This document shows positions 52,036-62,234 of a DNA stretch of 64,000 bases, one piece after another (positions within the stretch are counted from its first letter, which is position 1; each line of letters begins with the position of its first letter). Made by a program: the position numbers and the translations under genes. Source of the stretch: Mucilaginibacter lappiensis (GTDB lineage: Bacteria > Bacteroidota > Bacteroidia > Sphingobacteriales > Sphingobacteriaceae); contig NZ_FTMG01000006.1 in assembly GCF_900155965.1 (NCBI RefSeq), positions 1 to 64,000 of the forward strand, given 5' to 3'. The notes beneath the pieces were generated by a model. That model saw nothing but the letters and a program-made list of their open reading frames with translations, made no database searches and had not been told where the DNA came from.

Positions 52036-52509
52036 TTATGAAACCTGTACTTTATAAGCTCCGGGCTGATAGGTACCAACCTGTGCCGGAAACGCAATAT
52101 TAAGGCGATTATAACTATTGATAGTAATGATCGCCATAGTAAGGTCTATCAATTCCTGTTCTGAAAAATGCTTACTAGCCTGTTGATACAGCTCGTCAGA
52201 CACGGGGCCTTCTGCCACTTTGGTTAAGGCCTCGGCCCAGGCCAGCGCGGCACGTTCGCGTTCGGTGTAAAAAGGAGCTTCGCGCCAGGCGCTCAGCAGA
52301 TACAGGCGTTGTTCGCTTTCGCCTTCGGCTCGCAGGTCTTTGGAGTGCATATCCAAACAAAAAGCGCATCCGTTAATTTGTGATACCCGGAATTCAATTA
52401 AATGTAAAGGGGATTTCTCAATCGGTGATTTAGCCAGGTAAATAGCCAAACCATATATAGCTTTCATTGCAACCTGGCCTTTTTGATGTACATTAAGTCG
52501 TTTTTCCAT
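52036..52509 (-). CDS. Carboxymuconolactone decarboxylase-like (AhpD-type) protein
   Basis: 157 aa, all-helical AhpD-like fold. The redox motif CAFCLDMH (about 48-55) with two cysteines and a His is that of alkylhydroperoxidase-type members, which reduce peroxides with help from dihydrolipoamide. The rest (EQELIDLTMAIITINSYNRLNIAF) is typical. Single gene between the palindrome region and the histidine kinase. Confidence 0.9.
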   Translation of the reverse strand: MEKRLNVHQKGQVAMKAIYGLAIYLAKSPIEKSPLHLIEFRVSQINGCAFCLDMHSKDLRAEGESEQRLYLLSAWREAPFYTERERAALAWAEALTKVAEGPVSDELYQQASKHFSEQELIDLTMAIITINSYNRLNIAFPAQVGTYQPGAYKVQVS

Positions 52510-52618
52510 TTTTTTTTGATCTCTAATGATTATTGAATATTTGATTTATATTCCAATGATGAATGAGATCTTAGAAATTGGACATTATTCGAAAAAATAA
52601 ATAAATTTATTTTAACAG

Positions 52619-54649
52619 CTATGTATTCAGCGGTATCTCGAAGAAAAATGTTGATCCCTTTTCTGGCTCACTATCCAGCCAGAGCTTACCATGATGGCGG
52701 GTAATGATCTCTTTACTGATGTACAAACCTATGCCAAGCCCCGATATGTGGGAGGCCAGTTCCTCCACCCGGTAAAAACGGGAGAATATGCGTTCCTGAT
52801 GCTCCTTCAGGATGCCCATGCCATAATCCTGCACCGCAACCCTAACTTCATTATGCACCACGGAAATGGCCACATTAACCAGCTTCTCATAGGGCGAATA
52901 TTTAATGGCGTTGGAAAGCAGGTTCACAATAACCTGTTCTATCCGCTGCTTATCGGCCGAAATGATGATCTCCTGCTCCGGTTGTTGCAATACGATCTGG
53001 TGGGTTTTGGTCGAATACTGGATCAGTTCAATAGTTTCCTGAACGATCTGTGTGATGTTGAAGTTGCTGAAAGAAAGGGGCAATTGGCCGGTCTCTATTT
53101 TAGAAACATCCAACAGATCAGATATCAGTTCCGATAGTTTTTTAACCTGTAGCAGTGCTTTCTGCAAAAAAGGTTTATTACGGTCTGTATCCGGAAGGGA
53201 ACGGTTCAATATCTGTAAATAACCGCTCAAACTGGTAACCGGCGTTTTTAACTCATGACTGGCCAGACCGATAAATTCTTCTTTTTTATCGTTAAGCTTC
53301 CTTATTTCTTCGTATAGCTTGGTGTTATCCAGGGCAATGGCTGCCTGTGTTGCCACCCCCGACACCAGCTGTTCGTGCTCCCTGGTGAATTTAGCCGGCT
53401 CGGGATGCCCATAAAACAATCCGCCTATTACCAAGCCCGATTTGGAAATTACCGGCACAGCCAGATAACTAACTACCTGCAAATGACCTTCGGGCATTCC
53501 AAAAAACGGACTATTCTGCCCATATCTGGGGTCTTTGGTTATATCGTCTGCGCGTACAATCCTTTCTCCTGTAAATGTAGGGTGGAAGAGGTCCGTGTTC
53601 TTGGGTATCCCAAACCGCTCAAAGGCTTCTCTTGGTGCGCCAGACAGGGCAAACAACATATAAGATTCTCCTGCCTCAGTCACGTTATTATAAAAAAATG
53701 CTCCAAATGCCGCACCGATCAAACGGGTGGTAGCATCGGTTACTTTTTGCAGGATATCACTCACGTCCATCCGCTCTGAAATAACTTTTCCCAGTGCGTT
53801 CAATACCTCCAGATTTTCCGCGTAGCGTAATAACCTGGCTTCAGTTTCTTTTTGATGGGCGTTATTGCGAATGATCTTGGCGGCCCCAATCACCACACCA
53901 TTAACATCCCTTATAGGAGAAACGGATATAGAAACCGGGATTTCTAAACCAGCTTTTGTTACCCGGAACGTTACATAATGTTCAACCTTTTTGTTACTCC
54001 GGATCCTTTCTAAAATAAGATCCTCTTCCTCCAGGCGGTCCTCTGGGATAAGCATGGTAATATGTTTTCCGATAACATCTTTTTCGGTATAACCCAGCAA
54101 ACGTTCTGCTGCCGGGTTCCAGCTGGTAATAACGCCATCCAGGTTTTTACCGATGATGGCATCATCCGATGACTCAACGATGGCAGCCAGTTTGGCGCTT
54201 TTTTCTTCGGCCAGTTTAGCCTGGGTTTGGTCGACAATAGTACCGATAAAGCGTTCAGGCTCTTGTAATTTATTAAAGTAAACTTTTCCTTGTGCCCTTA
54301 ACCACCTCACCTCCGGACTATCAAAACGAATGATACGATAGGTGATATCATAAATATGATCGCCAAGTGGATCCATGGCCCGCTTCATAGCCAGCTCCAG
54401 GACATCCCTGTCGGCCGGGTAAATATGCTCTGTAAACAGTTCAAAGTTTATTTCGGCCTCTGGCGCCATACCGTACAAATGTTTACATTCGTCAGACCAG
54501 GTGAGTTCGCCGGTTAGTGGTTTGTAATCCCATGTTCCTAAATTAGCAGAAGCAATAGCCATGCGTAACCTGGCCTCACTCCTTTCGAGTTCGGCCTCAC
54601 GCTGTTTATACTGTGCAAGCAGCTGTTGTAAATCGGTAAGGTTTTCCAT
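52619..54649 (-). CDS. PAS/GAF sensor histidine kinase
   Basis: 676 aa, no membrane helix. Order: PAS with PAC (about 20-145), a second PAS (about 150-265, EKDVIGKHITMLIPEDRL), GAF (about 285-440), HisKA with phosphorylated His465 in SHELKTP, and HATPase (about 560-672; N-box NLLSNAIKYSP, G-boxes DYGMG and GLGIGLYIS). A soluble kinase for light, redox or small-molecule input; the signal is unknown. No response regulator gene is adjacent. Confidence 0.92.
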   Translation of the reverse strand: MENLTDLQQLLAQYKQREAELERSEARLRMAIASANLGTWDYKPLTGELTWSDECKHLYGMAPEAEINFELFTEHIYPADRDVLELAMKRAMDPLGDHIYDITYRIIRFDSPEVRWLRAQGKVYFNKLQEPERFIGTIVDQTQAKLAEEKSAKLAAIVESSDDAIIGKNLDGVITSWNPAAERLLGYTEKDVIGKHITMLIPEDRLEEEDLILERIRSNKKVEHYVTFRVTKAGLEIPVSISVSPIRDVNGVVIGAAKIIRNNAHQKETEARLLRYAENLEVLNALGKVISERMDVSDILQKVTDATTRLIGAAFGAFFYNNVTEAGESYMLFALSGAPREAFERFGIPKNTDLFHPTFTGERIVRADDITKDPRYGQNSPFFGMPEGHLQVVSYLAVPVISKSGLVIGGLFYGHPEPAKFTREHEQLVSGVATQAAIALDNTKLYEEIRKLNDKKEEFIGLASHELKTPVTSLSGYLQILNRSLPDTDRNKPFLQKALLQVKKLSELISDLLDVSKIETGQLPLSFSNFNITQIVQETIELIQYSTKTHQIVLQQPEQEIIISADKQRIEQVIVNLLSNAIKYSPYEKLVNVAISVVHNEVRVAVQDYGMGILKEHQERIFSRFYRVEELASHISGLGIGLYISKEIITRHHGKLWLDSEPEKGSTFFFEIPLNT

Positions 54650-54806
54650 GGTATAGATACAAAACTAAGTTATTGAATTTTGATTCTTGCCAATAAAAAC
54701 TATAAAAATTGATTATTTTATCATTTTCTGATAAGCTATTTACTTAATATGAAAAGAATTTAGCAAATTACTTAATCAATAAGAAATAATTTCACTTTTC
54801 ATGAAA

Positions 54807-54838
54807 AAAGCCGGAAGGACAATTTTCCCGCCGGCTTT
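54807..54838 (-). terminator. Terminator after second susD
   Basis: AAAGCCGG (54807-54814) pairs with CCGGCTTT (54831-54838); on the minus strand a TTTTTT run follows. Lies 24 bp beyond the susD stop codon. Confidence 0.85.
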
Positions 54839-54861
54839 CGATCGTTAATAGTTAATTTTTA

Positions 54862-56388
54862 TTATTTGTAATCCGGATTTTGGATCAATACCCCTCCGCT
54901 CTTGTCAATTTCTGTTTGAGGCAATGGCCAGTGATAAAACTTATCTTCAAAGTGATAATTGATGAGGCTGGTTTTTACCGCGTTAAGCACCGGCCCCGCA
55001 ATGTGCCATCTTAACAGATCATAATGACGTAAGCCTTCAAAAGCAAGCTCTATGCGGCGCTCATGCCTTATTCTTTCACGCATCTGGTCTTTAGTATAAC
55101 CTGCCGGGTATGGCGGCATACTTACACGTGCACGCAGATCGGCCATCGCCTTATAAACGGTAGCATCCGGACCAACAATCTCATTTTGGGCTTCGGCATA
55201 CATCAGCATCACTTCGCCCAAACGTAATATAACAGCGTCCTGCTGACTCAGCGTAGAGAAGCCATAAGGCATATTGTTAGGCTCCAGGAATTTGATGGTA
55301 CCATAACCGGTAGGCCTTAAATTTGAGGGATGATAAACTTTTCCCGGACCAAAATTAACGGAATCTGAATACACAGTTTTCGCCAGCCTTGGGTCACGGT
55401 TATGAAAAACTCCTTTTTTGGTGGTATCTGTAAGCGGCGATTGCCCGTAAGGTAAGCCATCGGTACATTCAAAAGCATCTACCATGTTTTGCAGTGGGGC
55501 GCAGGCATCATAGTCGCCATAGTACAGATCCCAGGGAGTAGTATTGTTTGGCGCCAGGAAGTTAATAGAGAAGATGATCTCTGTGTTATTTTTCTGCGTA
55601 GCATCGCGGAATATATCCTCAAAATTGGTACTCAGCTTGTATTGGCCCATTAGGTCAAGGCACAGATCCCTTACCTGCGTAAGTATAGTTGGATCAGGTG
55701 TACCGGTGTTGCCAAAGGCGGCAAATAATAATACCCTTGCTTTTAAGGCTTTTGCCGAAGATGCTGCTGCATGGCCCCCATTGGCATAGTAAGCGGCAGT
55801 ATTCAAATTGGCAATACTGTAATCCAGATCGGTAGTGATCTGGGTCAGAACTTGCGCGGCCGGTACTTTAGGTTGTTTTTGGTTGCTCAGGTTAAGTGGC
55901 TGCAACACCATGGGTACATCGCCGTAAATGCTGTATAACTGGAAATAGAAAAAAGCCCTGATGAACCTTATTTCCCCTTCGTACACTTTTCTTTGCGCAT
56001 CAGAGATGTCCCCTCCCTTGTAATTAGCCAGATTTTGGAGGAATAGATTCCCCCTCGCAATGCCGGTATAACTATCATCATAAATACCGGTTTCGTAACC
56101 ACCGGTAGTAGGGTTAAAATTACCCTGAACAAAATCTTTAGAACTGCCGGAGTTAAATTGGTTATAGCCGTTATCGGTAAAGCAATCTCTAAAACCTATG
56201 CCTACGGCAAACTCCTCCTGTTGTAAAGAGGCATAAACAGAAGCAAGGGCCTCGTCAAAATCGGCTTTTGATTTGTAGAAGGTCGATGTGGCAATCTGAT
56301 CCGAAGGATTCAGATCAAGTGCCTTTTTACACGCGCCTAAAAACAGCGATGTAATGAGTATGATGGTTATTATAATTCGATTTTTCAT
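54862..56388 (-). CDS. susD: SusD/RagB-family lipoprotein (second pair)
   Basis: 508 aa. Lipobox LGAC (Cys20). SusD fold with GEIRFIRAFFYFQLYSIYGDVPMV and end RRIELAFEGLRHYDLLRWHIAGP ... YHWPLPQTEIDKSGGVLIQNPDYK. Starts 10 bp after its susC and ends with a terminator. No sugar-active enzyme is nearby, so the substrate is open and may be a peptide or glycan fragment. Confidence 0.93.
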   Translation of the reverse strand: MKNRIIITIILITSLFLGACKKALDLNPSDQIATSTFYKSKADFDEALASVYASLQQEEFAVGIGFRDCFTDNGYNQFNSGSSKDFVQGNFNPTTGGYETGIYDDSYTGIARGNLFLQNLANYKGGDISDAQRKVYEGEIRFIRAFFYFQLYSIYGDVPMVLQPLNLSNQKQPKVPAAQVLTQITTDLDYSIANLNTAAYYANGGHAAASSAKALKARVLLFAAFGNTGTPDPTILTQVRDLCLDLMGQYKLSTNFEDIFRDATQKNNTEIIFSINFLAPNNTTPWDLYYGDYDACAPLQNMVDAFECTDGLPYGQSPLTDTTKKGVFHNRDPRLAKTVYSDSVNFGPGKVYHPSNLRPTGYGTIKFLEPNNMPYGFSTLSQQDAVILRLGEVMLMYAEAQNEIVGPDATVYKAMADLRARVSMPPYPAGYTKDQMRERIRHERRIELAFEGLRHYDLLRWHIAGPVLNAVKTSLINYHFEDKFYHWPLPQTEIDKSGGVLIQNPDYK

Positions 56389-56398
56389 GTAGGGCTAA

Positions 56399-59300
56399 TT
56401 AAAAAGAAACATTTAAACCAAAGGAATAGATCTTATTTTGCGGGTATTGAACCAGGTCTCCGCTTCCATAACGTTCCGGATCAAGACCTTTGAACTTGGT
56501 TATGGTTAATAAATTATCGCCGGCAAAATAAAGCCTCAGCCTGTTAATACCCACTTTTTTAGTAAGCTGTGCAGGAAATGTATATCCAAATACCAGGTTT
56601 TTGAGCCTTAAATATGATGCATCCTGCAGGAAGAAAGTAGATGGCCGACTGATCTTATCTGGGGCACCTTGTCCAAAGTAAATTTGCGGCATAGTGGTTG
56701 ACGGATGTTGAGGGGTCCAGGCATTTAACCAATCGGTAGTTGGCGAAGCGCCTTGTACAAACGGAATAGTCCCCCAGCCAGATACGAATGATTTAACGCC
56801 GTAAACGCCCTGCATCATGGCCGATAGGTCAAAGCCTTTGAAACTTGCCCCCAGGTTAAATGAATAATTCAGTTTAGGATAAACACCACCAACTAGCGTA
56901 CGATCATTCTGGTCAATTTTACCGTCGCCGTTAACGTCCTTATATTTCAGGTCACCCGGCACGGTTGAGTCAGAGAACTGCTTGGGTGAATTGGCCACCT
57001 CGGCGGCCGATTGAAATATCCCAACCACCTGCAACATATAAAAGGAGTTCCAGGGCTGCCCGTTTTGATTAATGGTATAGCCGCCAATTTCCGGCTGACC
57101 AAATTGCACCAGCTTATTAACATTATGATCAGCATTAACCCCCAAATTATAGGCAAAGCCTGCTAAGGCACCGTCACGTATAACGTTGTTGTAGGTTAAA
57201 CCAAGCTCAATACCACGGTTGTTCACCACACCATCATTAATAGTAGGGGCGCTTAAGCCCACAGCTGCGGTAACCTGGGCTTGCCTTAAGATATCCGATG
57301 TAGTTTTATTGTACCAATCGGCAGTTAAATTAAAGTTTTTGAAAATGGTTATGTCTAGCCCAATATCGGTCATGGTGGTAGTTTCCCATTTAATAGCCGG
57401 ATTATTCAGATTTTGCTGGGCTACACCCGTAGTAAGGGTAGAGTTATCAAAAGAGTAATTTCCGGTAAAGTTCAATAGGGCCTGGTATGGATAATTAGCA
57501 CCATACCCATTAATTACAATATTTTGGTTACCCAACTTTCCCCATGAACCTCTTAATTTAAAATTATCCAACCAGGTCAAATTCATGGCTTTTACAAATG
57601 GCTCCTCGGTGGCACGCCAGCCTCCTGAAAACGATGGAAATACTCCCCACTTGTTACTACCTGCAAATTTCGAACTTCCGTCATCACGAATATTGCCTTC
57701 AAGCAAATAGCGACCTTTATAATCATAATCCACACGGCCAAAGTATGACATTAAAGCCCATTGATTGGAGGTACCAGAAGCATTTTGTATGTCTGAACCA
57801 CCGGCATTCAGTTCCTGTAAATCCAGATCGGCAAAGTTCTTTCGATAGCCTTGTAAGTATTGATATTTACTTTGCTCAATACTATAGCCAAATTGCGCCT
57901 TAATATTATTACCGTGAAAATTATGCGCGTAATTCAAGTAGCTATATAAGTTGGTATATACCGTTTGCTCATCCTGGTCGGTTAAACCTTTGCCCAGGTC
58001 CAAATTGGTTTCCAGCTGATTGGTCTTGAAATTGTACTCATCCAGGGTGGCTTTAAAATCCTTGTATTTATCCATGTTAAAGTTCACAGCCCCTTTGGTA
58101 TACCAGGAAAAATCCTTATTGAATTGCACCTCAAACCATCCCTGTGCATTTACAGCGTAATCATTAGTAACTCTGGTAAAGTTTTGATCCAGTTCGGCTA
58201 TCGGGTTCTTATTGTTGTATTCAAAATCATAAGCTTTGTAGGTGTAATGCCCGCTGCCATCTGTCAGGTACGGACCATAAGTAGGCGCCTGTGACATGGC
58301 CGAAAGAAAAAGATCCATGGACGAACCGTCGCCCTGGCTGGGTGATGAAGGACTGCCTGCTACAGCATCTCTTGTACCCGATTTTAACAATACGTTGGTA
58401 CCGAATTTAATATGATCATTAATCTTGGAGGTTAAGTTAATACGGGCACTGTATCTTTTATAATCAAAACCCCTTTCAATACCATTTTGATCAACGTAAC
58501 CTAAGGATACATTGTAGGTGGTTTTGTCAGTACCTCCGCTAAAGGTAAGGTTGTGGTTTTGGGTGGGAGCCGTTCTGAATATCAGGCTCAACCAATCTGT
58601 ATTAGGGTAATGCAGCTTGTCGGTGCTGTTACGGTACAGATCGATCTGATCCTGCGGGTAAAGCGAGTTAGGGTCAGTAGTGCCGCTGTTGATGCGGGCC
58701 TGGTTAAACAACTCCATGTACTGCGCAGAGTTGGTTACCAATTTAAACATTTTGGTTGGACTCGCAAAACCAACATTGCCATCATAGCTAACCGACATTT
58801 GCCCGGCTTTACCTTGCTTGGTGGTTATCAATATTACACCATTGGCCGCTCTTGAACCATATATAGATGCCGAAGCCGCATCTTTCAGTACAGACACGTT
58901 ATCTATATCCGTTGGATTAAGATCGCTAAAATTGCCGGGAACACCATCGATCAATATCAATGGATCGGAACCCGCACCGCTAAAGGTACCATTACCGCGA
59001 ATACGGATAGATACACTCTCGTTACCGGGTTCACCGGAGCTGGTATTTACCGCTACACCGGGTGCCAGGCCTTCCAGCATAGATGCAGGATTTACCACAG
59101 GGCGCTTGTTAAGATCATTACCGCTTACGGTTGACACAGCCCCTGTCAGGTTTACCTTTTTTTGCGTACCGTAGCCTACCACCACAATTTCATTAAGGGC
59201 TGATGTTTGTTCCCTTAACACTACATCGATACGGGTTTGGTTGCCCACCACTATCTCCTGCGAAACAAAGCCAACAAAACTGAATACCAGAACGGCATTA

Positions 59301-59821
59301 TTATCATTTACCTCTACCTTATAATTACCATCCAGCCCGGTTTGTGCTCCTGTATTTGTCCCTTTTATTTTTATAGTAACACCAGGCAAGGGTAGCCCTT
59401 TTTCGTCTTTTACCTGGCCGGTTATGGTAATAGCCTGCACCGGTTTTCCAGCTACCGGCTTGGGGGTAACCACAATAGTATTGTTATTAACCACGTAGCT
59501 AAACGGCTGATCCTGGAAGCACTGCTTTAAAACGTCGCTCAGATCCGCGTTTTGCAGGTGCACATTTACCGGTACCGCTTTTTTAAGCAGTTTAGCATTA
59601 TAAAACACGCTGAACCCGCTTTGCAGGTGAATTTCCTGCAGGGTTTCGGCCAGCGAGGCGTTATTTTTATCAAGGCTGATCTTTTGTGCAAATGACGTTG
59701 CAGCGCTCACTTGCAGTATAGAAACCAGGCACAAAAAAAACGACAATTTCATAATCAGAAATAATTTAGATTTAAGGCAGGGCCATTCCCTGCATCTTAT
59801 TGCAGCAGATTTTTTATACAT
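56399..59821 (-). CDS. susC: SusC-family receptor with STN signalling domain
   Basis: 1140 aa. A long, positively charged N-terminus precedes the signal helix (MKLSFFLCLVSILQVSA), as is usual in this subgroup. An STN domain (about 48-120, FSVFYNAKLLKKAVPVNVHLQNADLSDVLKQCF) then meets a carboxypeptidase-like domain, plug and barrel ending YSFGLNVSF. The STN domain contacts the FecR C-terminal domain in the periplasm; the FecR gene lies directly upstream, so ligand binding here probably controls the ECF sigma at 61268. Confidence 0.95.
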   Translation of the reverse strand: MYKKSAAIRCREWPCLKSKLFLIMKLSFFLCLVSILQVSAATSFAQKISLDKNNASLAETLQEIHLQSGFSVFYNAKLLKKAVPVNVHLQNADLSDVLKQCFQDQPFSYVVNNNTIVVTPKPVAGKPVQAITITGQVKDEKGLPLPGVTIKIKGTNTGAQTGLDGNYKVEVNDNNAVLVFSFVGFVSQEIVVGNQTRIDVVLREQTSALNEIVVVGYGTQKKVNLTGAVSTVSGNDLNKRPVVNPASMLEGLAPGVAVNTSSGEPGNESVSIRIRGNGTFSGAGSDPLILIDGVPGNFSDLNPTDIDNVSVLKDAASASIYGSRAANGVILITTKQGKAGQMSVSYDGNVGFASPTKMFKLVTNSAQYMELFNQARINSGTTDPNSLYPQDQIDLYRNSTDKLHYPNTDWLSLIFRTAPTQNHNLTFSGGTDKTTYNVSLGYVDQNGIERGFDYKRYSARINLTSKINDHIKFGTNVLLKSGTRDAVAGSPSSPSQGDGSSMDLFLSAMSQAPTYGPYLTDGSGHYTYKAYDFEYNNKNPIAELDQNFTRVTNDYAVNAQGWFEVQFNKDFSWYTKGAVNFNMDKYKDFKATLDEYNFKTNQLETNLDLGKGLTDQDEQTVYTNLYSYLNYAHNFHGNNIKAQFGYSIEQSKYQYLQGYRKNFADLDLQELNAGGSDIQNASGTSNQWALMSYFGRVDYDYKGRYLLEGNIRDDGSSKFAGSNKWGVFPSFSGGWRATEEPFVKAMNLTWLDNFKLRGSWGKLGNQNIVINGYGANYPYQALLNFTGNYSFDNSTLTTGVAQQNLNNPAIKWETTTMTDIGLDITIFKNFNLTADWYNKTTSDILRQAQVTAAVGLSAPTINDGVVNNRGIELGLTYNNVIRDGALAGFAYNLGVNADHNVNKLVQFGQPEIGGYTINQNGQPWNSFYMLQVVGIFQSAAEVANSPKQFSDSTVPGDLKYKDVNGDGKIDQNDRTLVGGVYPKLNYSFNLGASFKGFDLSAMMQGVYGVKSFVSGWGTIPFVQGASPTTDWLNAWTPQHPSTTMPQIYFGQGAPDKISRPSTFFLQDASYLRLKNLVFGYTFPAQLTKKVGINRLRLYFAGDNLLTITKFKGLDPERYGSGDLVQYPQNKIYSFGLNVSF

Positions 59822-59897
59822 TTGAATGTTAGGTTAAATAATTGGTTATGAGAAATATGATCATTAATTGCTACCTGACAGCTATTCAAAGCTTTAT

Positions 59898-59924
59898 ACC
59901 AGGGGCGCTGCGAACGCTCCTGGT
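59898..59924 (-). other. Hairpin between fecR and susC
   Basis: ACCAGGGGCG (59898-59907) and CGCTCCTGGT (59915-59924) pair over 10 bp with one G-U. No T-run, so it may lower rather than stop read-through from fecR into susC. Confidence 0.5.
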
Positions 59925-59958
59925 TATAAACAGGTAAAACATTATGGGTAAGGAAAAT

Positions 59959-61128
59959 TTACTTCATAATGATTACCCTCCTTCCCTCTATTTTGTAATG
60001 AATGGAGCGGGTAAGCACCATTACATCCAGCAACTCATTTATATTTTTGTATTTGGATATAGTACCGCCAAATTCATTGTTTTTCACGTCCTCATCACGG
60101 TATTCCACATCAACATCGTACCAGCGGCCTACTTGCTTCATCACCTCGGTGATATTCAGATCGTGAAATATAAAAAGGCCATTTTTCCAGGCCATGGTTT
60201 GCTGTATATCGGCCGGGCTAACTTTAATAGCTGAACCGTTTGTTGCAACATCACCCTGTTGACCAGGCGCCAGCATTACTGCCGAACTGCCGCTGCTCAT
60301 CCTTACCGATCCTTCCAGCAGTGTAGTAGTTACGTTATTATTATCGGTATAAGCGTTTATATTAAAATGGGTACCCAGCACCTGCACCTTTGTGCCATTG
60401 GCTTGTACAATAAAAGGCTTGGCTTTATTTTTTGCCACCTCGAAGTAGGCTTCACCGCTTAGTTCAACCTCACGGCTTACACCGGTAAACGCCTGCGGAA
60501 ACCTGATGGACGAAGCCGCATTGAGCCAAACCCGTGTACCATCTTCCAGTACTACCTGGTACTGCCCGCCCCTTGGTGTGGTAATGGTATTAAACTCCGG
60601 CGTTGCGGCAGGTGCAGCAGCATCGTTTGATTTTGAAAAATGATATACCAGCATACCATTCCCGGTTTTACTTACGGTAACACCGGGTCTGGTTGCCAGC
60701 TTGCCGTTTTGGGCATCATCAAGCACAATGCGCGAGCCATTGGCCAAAGTTAAATAGGCTTTGTTGCCGCCGGGTAATATGGGCGGCTGAACTTTATTTG
60801 TCAGTTTTACAGTATCAGTTTCGTGATTTTTTTTACGCTGGATAAAAAATACGCCAGCAAACAACACCGCCGCAAGAACCGCGGCCACCTGCAACCAACG
60901 ATATTTGACAACCTTTCGTTGTGGCAGCTGAACCACTTTGCGGCTATCGCTTAATCGCTGCCATATACGGGCCCTTACATCGTCTTCCTTAAGCACATCA
61001 TCATCCCAGCCATCTTCGGCCAATATCATTTCATCGCGGTATGCGTCCAGCAGCTTTTTTTCGTCGGCTGTGCATTGTCCGCTCATGTACTTTTCGTACA
61101 AAGCAAGGAATTCTTCTTTGGTTATCAT
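59959..61128 (-). CDS. FecR-family anti-sigma factor
   Basis: 389 aa. The N-terminal cytoplasmic sigma-binding part (about 1-75) leads to a membrane helix (WLQVAAVLAAVLFAGVFFI, about 79-97), a FecR domain (about 180-275, TPRGGQYQVVLEDGTRVWLNAASSIRFP) and a DUF4974-type C-terminus (FHDLNITEVMKQVGRWYDVDVEY). Holds the ECF sigma until the STN domain of the SusC receptor is engaged. Complete, in contrast to the remnant at 32794. Confidence 0.92.
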   Translation of the reverse strand: MITKEEFLALYEKYMSGQCTADEKKLLDAYRDEMILAEDGWDDDVLKEDDVRARIWQRLSDSRKVVQLPQRKVVKYRWLQVAAVLAAVLFAGVFFIQRKKNHETDTVKLTNKVQPPILPGGNKAYLTLANGSRIVLDDAQNGKLATRPGVTVSKTGNGMLVYHFSKSNDAAAPAATPEFNTITTPRGGQYQVVLEDGTRVWLNAASSIRFPQAFTGVSREVELSGEAYFEVAKNKAKPFIVQANGTKVQVLGTHFNINAYTDNNNVTTTLLEGSVRMSSGSSAVMLAPGQQGDVATNGSAIKVSPADIQQTMAWKNGLFIFHDLNITEVMKQVGRWYDVDVEYRDEDVKNNEFGGTISKYKNINELLDVMVLTRSIHYKIEGRRVIIMK

Positions 61129-61267
61129 TAGGTTGTAATTGCAGGTTTATACCCTGTTAGTGTAAATTTTATATAGACACACACATCAATTTTTAATTTT
61201 TTTTTCTTCAGGCTGTTAATTGTGGATTTATTTGGCTGGCTTTTCCTAATTTTATCCAACCAGTTGT
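61129..61267. promoter_or_regulatory. Bidirectional promoter region fecR / ECF sigma
   Basis: 139 bp between divergent starts, AT-rich with a T9 run (61197-61205). No exact TAnnTTTG box was found on either strand. Control by the sigma factor itself is possible. Confidence 0.4.
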
Positions 61268-61849
61268 ATGTACAATCCCCCGATTAATGACCCTGAGCTG
61301 TGGCTTGCCATCCGTAATGATGACGAACAAGCTTTTGCTGCGCTTTTTGATCGCTACTGGCTGCGATTGTATAAAACAGCTTTACGTTACCTGAAAGATC
61401 GCGAGGCCAGCGAGGAAGCTGTACATGATGTGTTCCTGAATATTTGGAGCCGGAGGCATGGGCTCGAGATCGGATCATTTCCTAATTTTTTATTGACGGC
61501 TATCCGCTACCAGGTTTACAACCGGATGCGGGCAGTAAAATCGCCGGTTGTTTTAACCATTTCCGATGCGGAGATCAGCGAGCTGCTGGATCATAACGAT
61601 GGCGAAAGCCGGATCAAGGATCAGGAGCTGCTGTATGAATTAGGGCGGTACCTGGAACAATTACCCAAACGCTGCCAGGAAATTTTCCAGATGAGCCGTA
61701 TCGATAACCTTTCTAATCAGGAGATAGCCGGCCGCCTGGGTATTTCTAAGCGTACGGTCGAAAACCAGATCACCATGGCGCTTAAACATCTACGGGGTTG
61801 CTTTAAACATGCGTCGGCTATTATTTCATTGTGGTATATTCTTAAATAG
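61268..61849 (+). CDS. ECF sigma factor (partner of FecR)
   Basis: 193 aa. Region 2 (FAALFDRYWLRLYKTALRYLKDREASEEAVHDVFLNIWSRR) and region 4 (LPKRCQEIFQMSRIDNLSNQEIAGRLGISKRTVENQITMALKHLRG) are complete. The usual order in Bacteroidota is sigma, fecR, susC, susD on one strand. Here the sigma gene is turned around and divergent from fecR, which is less common. The last residues are hydrophobic (SAIISLWYILK), as often seen in this subfamily. Confidence 0.93.
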   Translation: MYNPPINDPELWLAIRNDDEQAFAALFDRYWLRLYKTALRYLKDREASEEAVHDVFLNIWSRRHGLEIGSFPNFLLTAIRYQVYNRMRAVKSPVVLTISDAEISELLDHNDGESRIKDQELLYELGRYLEQLPKRCQEIFQMSRIDNLSNQEIAGRLGISKRTVENQITMALKHLRGCFKHASAIISLWYILK

Positions 61850-61874
61850 GGTTGCCAGCAAAACTCCCCACTTA

Positions 61875-62158
61875 AATGCGTATATTTGTATATACAGCGG
61901 CCCGGTTTTCTTTCCCGAAAAAGAAAACCGGGCTGTTTGCTTAAAGAAATAAAGGGACAAAACCGGCCAATTTTCATACAGTTACCTGAATATCAAATAT
62001 TTAATACTTTTTAAAGTTTCAAAAGCTGCTCAAAATCGTGTTAAAATTTGTTAAAAAGTGTTAAAATCGATGTTTTTCGAGCGTTTTTGAGTCGTTTTTA
62101 TGCCGTTTTCCACTAGAAAAGTGTTAAAATAAAAGGTTTAAAAAGTTTTTTGAACAGC
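61875..62158 (+). ncRNA. Candidate structured RNA / dispersed element, copy B
   Basis: A promoter-like TATATTTG (61881-61888), then a hairpin with a perfect 14-bp stem (61900-61913 with 61920-61933), then AT-rich tail with the 36-bp core 62042-62077 shared with 10047-10082. It ends with TTTAAAAAGTTTTTTGA. The surrounding genes differ from those of copy A. The open question is whether it is transcribed on its own. Confidence 0.55.
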
Positions 62159-62234
62159 GCATAACACCAGCCGGAATTTTTACAAGTTTTCTACAGAATC
62201 AAAGTGGAACTTCAACTCCAAATCAACAAAACAA

